Source: Priapulus caudatus (lineage: Eukaryota; Priapulida; Priapulimorpha; Priapulimorphida; Priapulidae). Taken from it: a stretch of 32,790 nucleotides of DNA. The stretch lies in contig NW_014577085.1 of the NCBI RefSeq assembly GCF_000485595.1, positions 283,511 to 316,300 of the forward strand, in the 5' to 3' direction. This document shows, piece by piece, positions 31,960-32,790 of this stretch. The notes beneath the pieces are model-generated. The model worked only from the letters and a program-made list of their open reading frames with translations. It was not told where the DNA came from and made no database searches. Each line of letters starts with the position of its first letter. Positions within the stretch are counted from its first letter, which is position 1. The position numbers were made by a program, and so were the translations under genes.

Positions 31960-32790
31960 CGCGGGTGTGTGCGCTGTATGTGTGTGTGCGTGCGTGCAAG
32001 CGTTGGTGTTGTGTACCGATGTGTTTGTATGTGTGTGTGGGTGTGGTGTGCGTATGTGTGTGTTGTGTGTGTGCGTGCATGCAGAGTGTTTGATTGGATG
32101 TATGTGCGTGTGTGCTGTACGTGCGTGTGTGTGCGTGTATGTGCGTGTGTACGTGTGTGTGCGTGCGTGTGCGGGTACGTGTGCGTGTGCGTGCGTGCAG
32201 TGTGTCACTGTGTGTATATGCGTGTGTGCCGTGTGTGCTGTGCGTGCGTGTGCGTATTTATGTGTGCATGTGTGTGTGCGCGCGCGCGTGCGTGTGTGGT
32301 GTGCGCGTGTGCGTGCGTGTGTGGCGTGTGTGGCGTGTGTGGCGTGTGTGGCGTGCGTGTGTGTGTGTGTGCGTGCGTGTGTGGTGTGCGCGTGTGTGTG
32401 TGCGTGCGTGTGCGCGTGCGCGTGTGCGTGTGCGTGTGCGTGTGCGTGTGCGTGTGCGTGTGCGTGTACGTGTGCGTGCGTGCGTGTGCGTGTGCGTGCG
32501 TGCGTGCGTGTGTGGTGTGCGCGTGTGTGTGCGTGCGTGTGTGATGTGCGCGTGAGTGCGTGCTTGCGTGCGTGTGTGGTGTGTGTGCGTGTGTGCGTGC
32601 GTGTGGGATGTGCGCGTGAGTGCGTGCTTGCGTGCGTGTGTGGCGTGTGTGCGTGCGTGCGTGCGTGTGGGATGTGCGCGTGAGTGCGTGCTTGCGTGCG
32701 TGTGTGGCGTGTGTGCGTGCGTGCGTGCGTGTGGGATGTGCGCGTGAGTGCGTGCTTGCGTGCGTGTGTGGCGTGTGTGCGTGCGTGCGT
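31960..32790. repeat. TG/GTGC microsatellite with a 64-bp higher-order repeat
   Basis: (TG)n, (GTGC)n and (TGTGGCG)n variants run to the window edge. From 32607 a 64-bp block starting GATGTGCGCGTGAGTGCGTG repeats exactly (starts at 32607, 32671 and 32735). Earlier, (GTGTGC)n at about 32420-32470 and (TGTGGCG)n at 32320-32355 are local expansions. Cys-Val-Arg-Ala frames through it are not genes. Confidence 0.97.

Larger units (their letters stand above)
30900..32790 (+). other. start of intron 4, running off the window
   Basis: It begins GTAAGTATAT. No exon carrying the NPYHN motif is visible. The intron holds a CA/CG microsatellite, a 17-bp perfect hairpin, loosely repeated TGTTATAAT-like words at 31390-31620 and the terminal TG/GTGC array. 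A plus-strand frame at 31613-31870 has no recognised domain. Confidence 0.7.

Noticed and set aside
31877-32683. 268-codon Cys/Val/Arg/Ala-rich frame and its overlapping companions
   Set aside because: Encoded entirely by TG/GTGC repeats; several frames are open at once.

Overview
The window looks like a stretch of repeat-rich invertebrate (probably marine metazoan) nuclear DNA. It has no bacterial-style gene packing. It carries GT-AG introns of 0.6 to nearly 8 kb, many micro- and minisatellites, non-autonomous DNA transposons and a degenerate CCCTAA block. The telomere-type repeat fits a sponge, cnidarian, mollusc or deuterostome better than an insect or nematode. I cannot place the species.

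The only gene I can support is on the + strand at the right: the 5' part of a cyclic-nucleotide phosphodiesterase, closest by eye to PDE7. Two exons (29960-30169 and 30804-30899) are recognised by protein similarity, and they join in frame across consensus splice sites. Two upstream exons (21997-22086 and 20275-20365) are proposed from splice sites and phase only. All junctions are phase 1, and the three internal exons are multiples of three. The catalytic HD-type domain with its metal ligands would lie to the right of the window.

Layout: 1-820 is a 30-bp minisatellite. 821-2788 is mostly unique DNA with one doubtful minus-strand exon. 2789-5374 is a composite of a second 30-bp minisatellite and a roughly 180-bp inverted repeat, present in two copies. 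5375-15500 is largely unique DNA. It holds microsatellites, a 432-bp hAT-like element (6919-7350), a duplicated-module repeat (7495-8046), a CT tract broken by a 10-base gap, and a GC-rich zone with a 20-bp VNTR (13441-13569). 15755-19466 is a 3.7-kb minisatellite of 45-47-bp units. 20275 onward is the phosphodiesterase locus. Its 7.9-kb second intron contains a 26-bp array whose every clean unit looks like joined splice sites, a telomere-like block, a 44-bp array split by a 494-bp Harbinger-like element, and a 23-bp array. The right end is a TG/GTGC microsatellite.

The most interesting observation is the 26-bp array at 22120-22850. It starts 34 bases after a predicted 5' splice site, and each clean unit carries a branch-point-like TCTAAC, a 3' splice-like TTACAG and then a 5' splice-like GTGAGC. 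The array is therefore a chain of zero-length-exon (recursive-splice-like) motifs, each unit also able to fold into a hairpin. An important caution for the whole window is that several arrays switch abruptly between near-perfect copies and copies full of one-base insertions and deletions. That pattern suggests poorly polished long-read sequence rather than biology.
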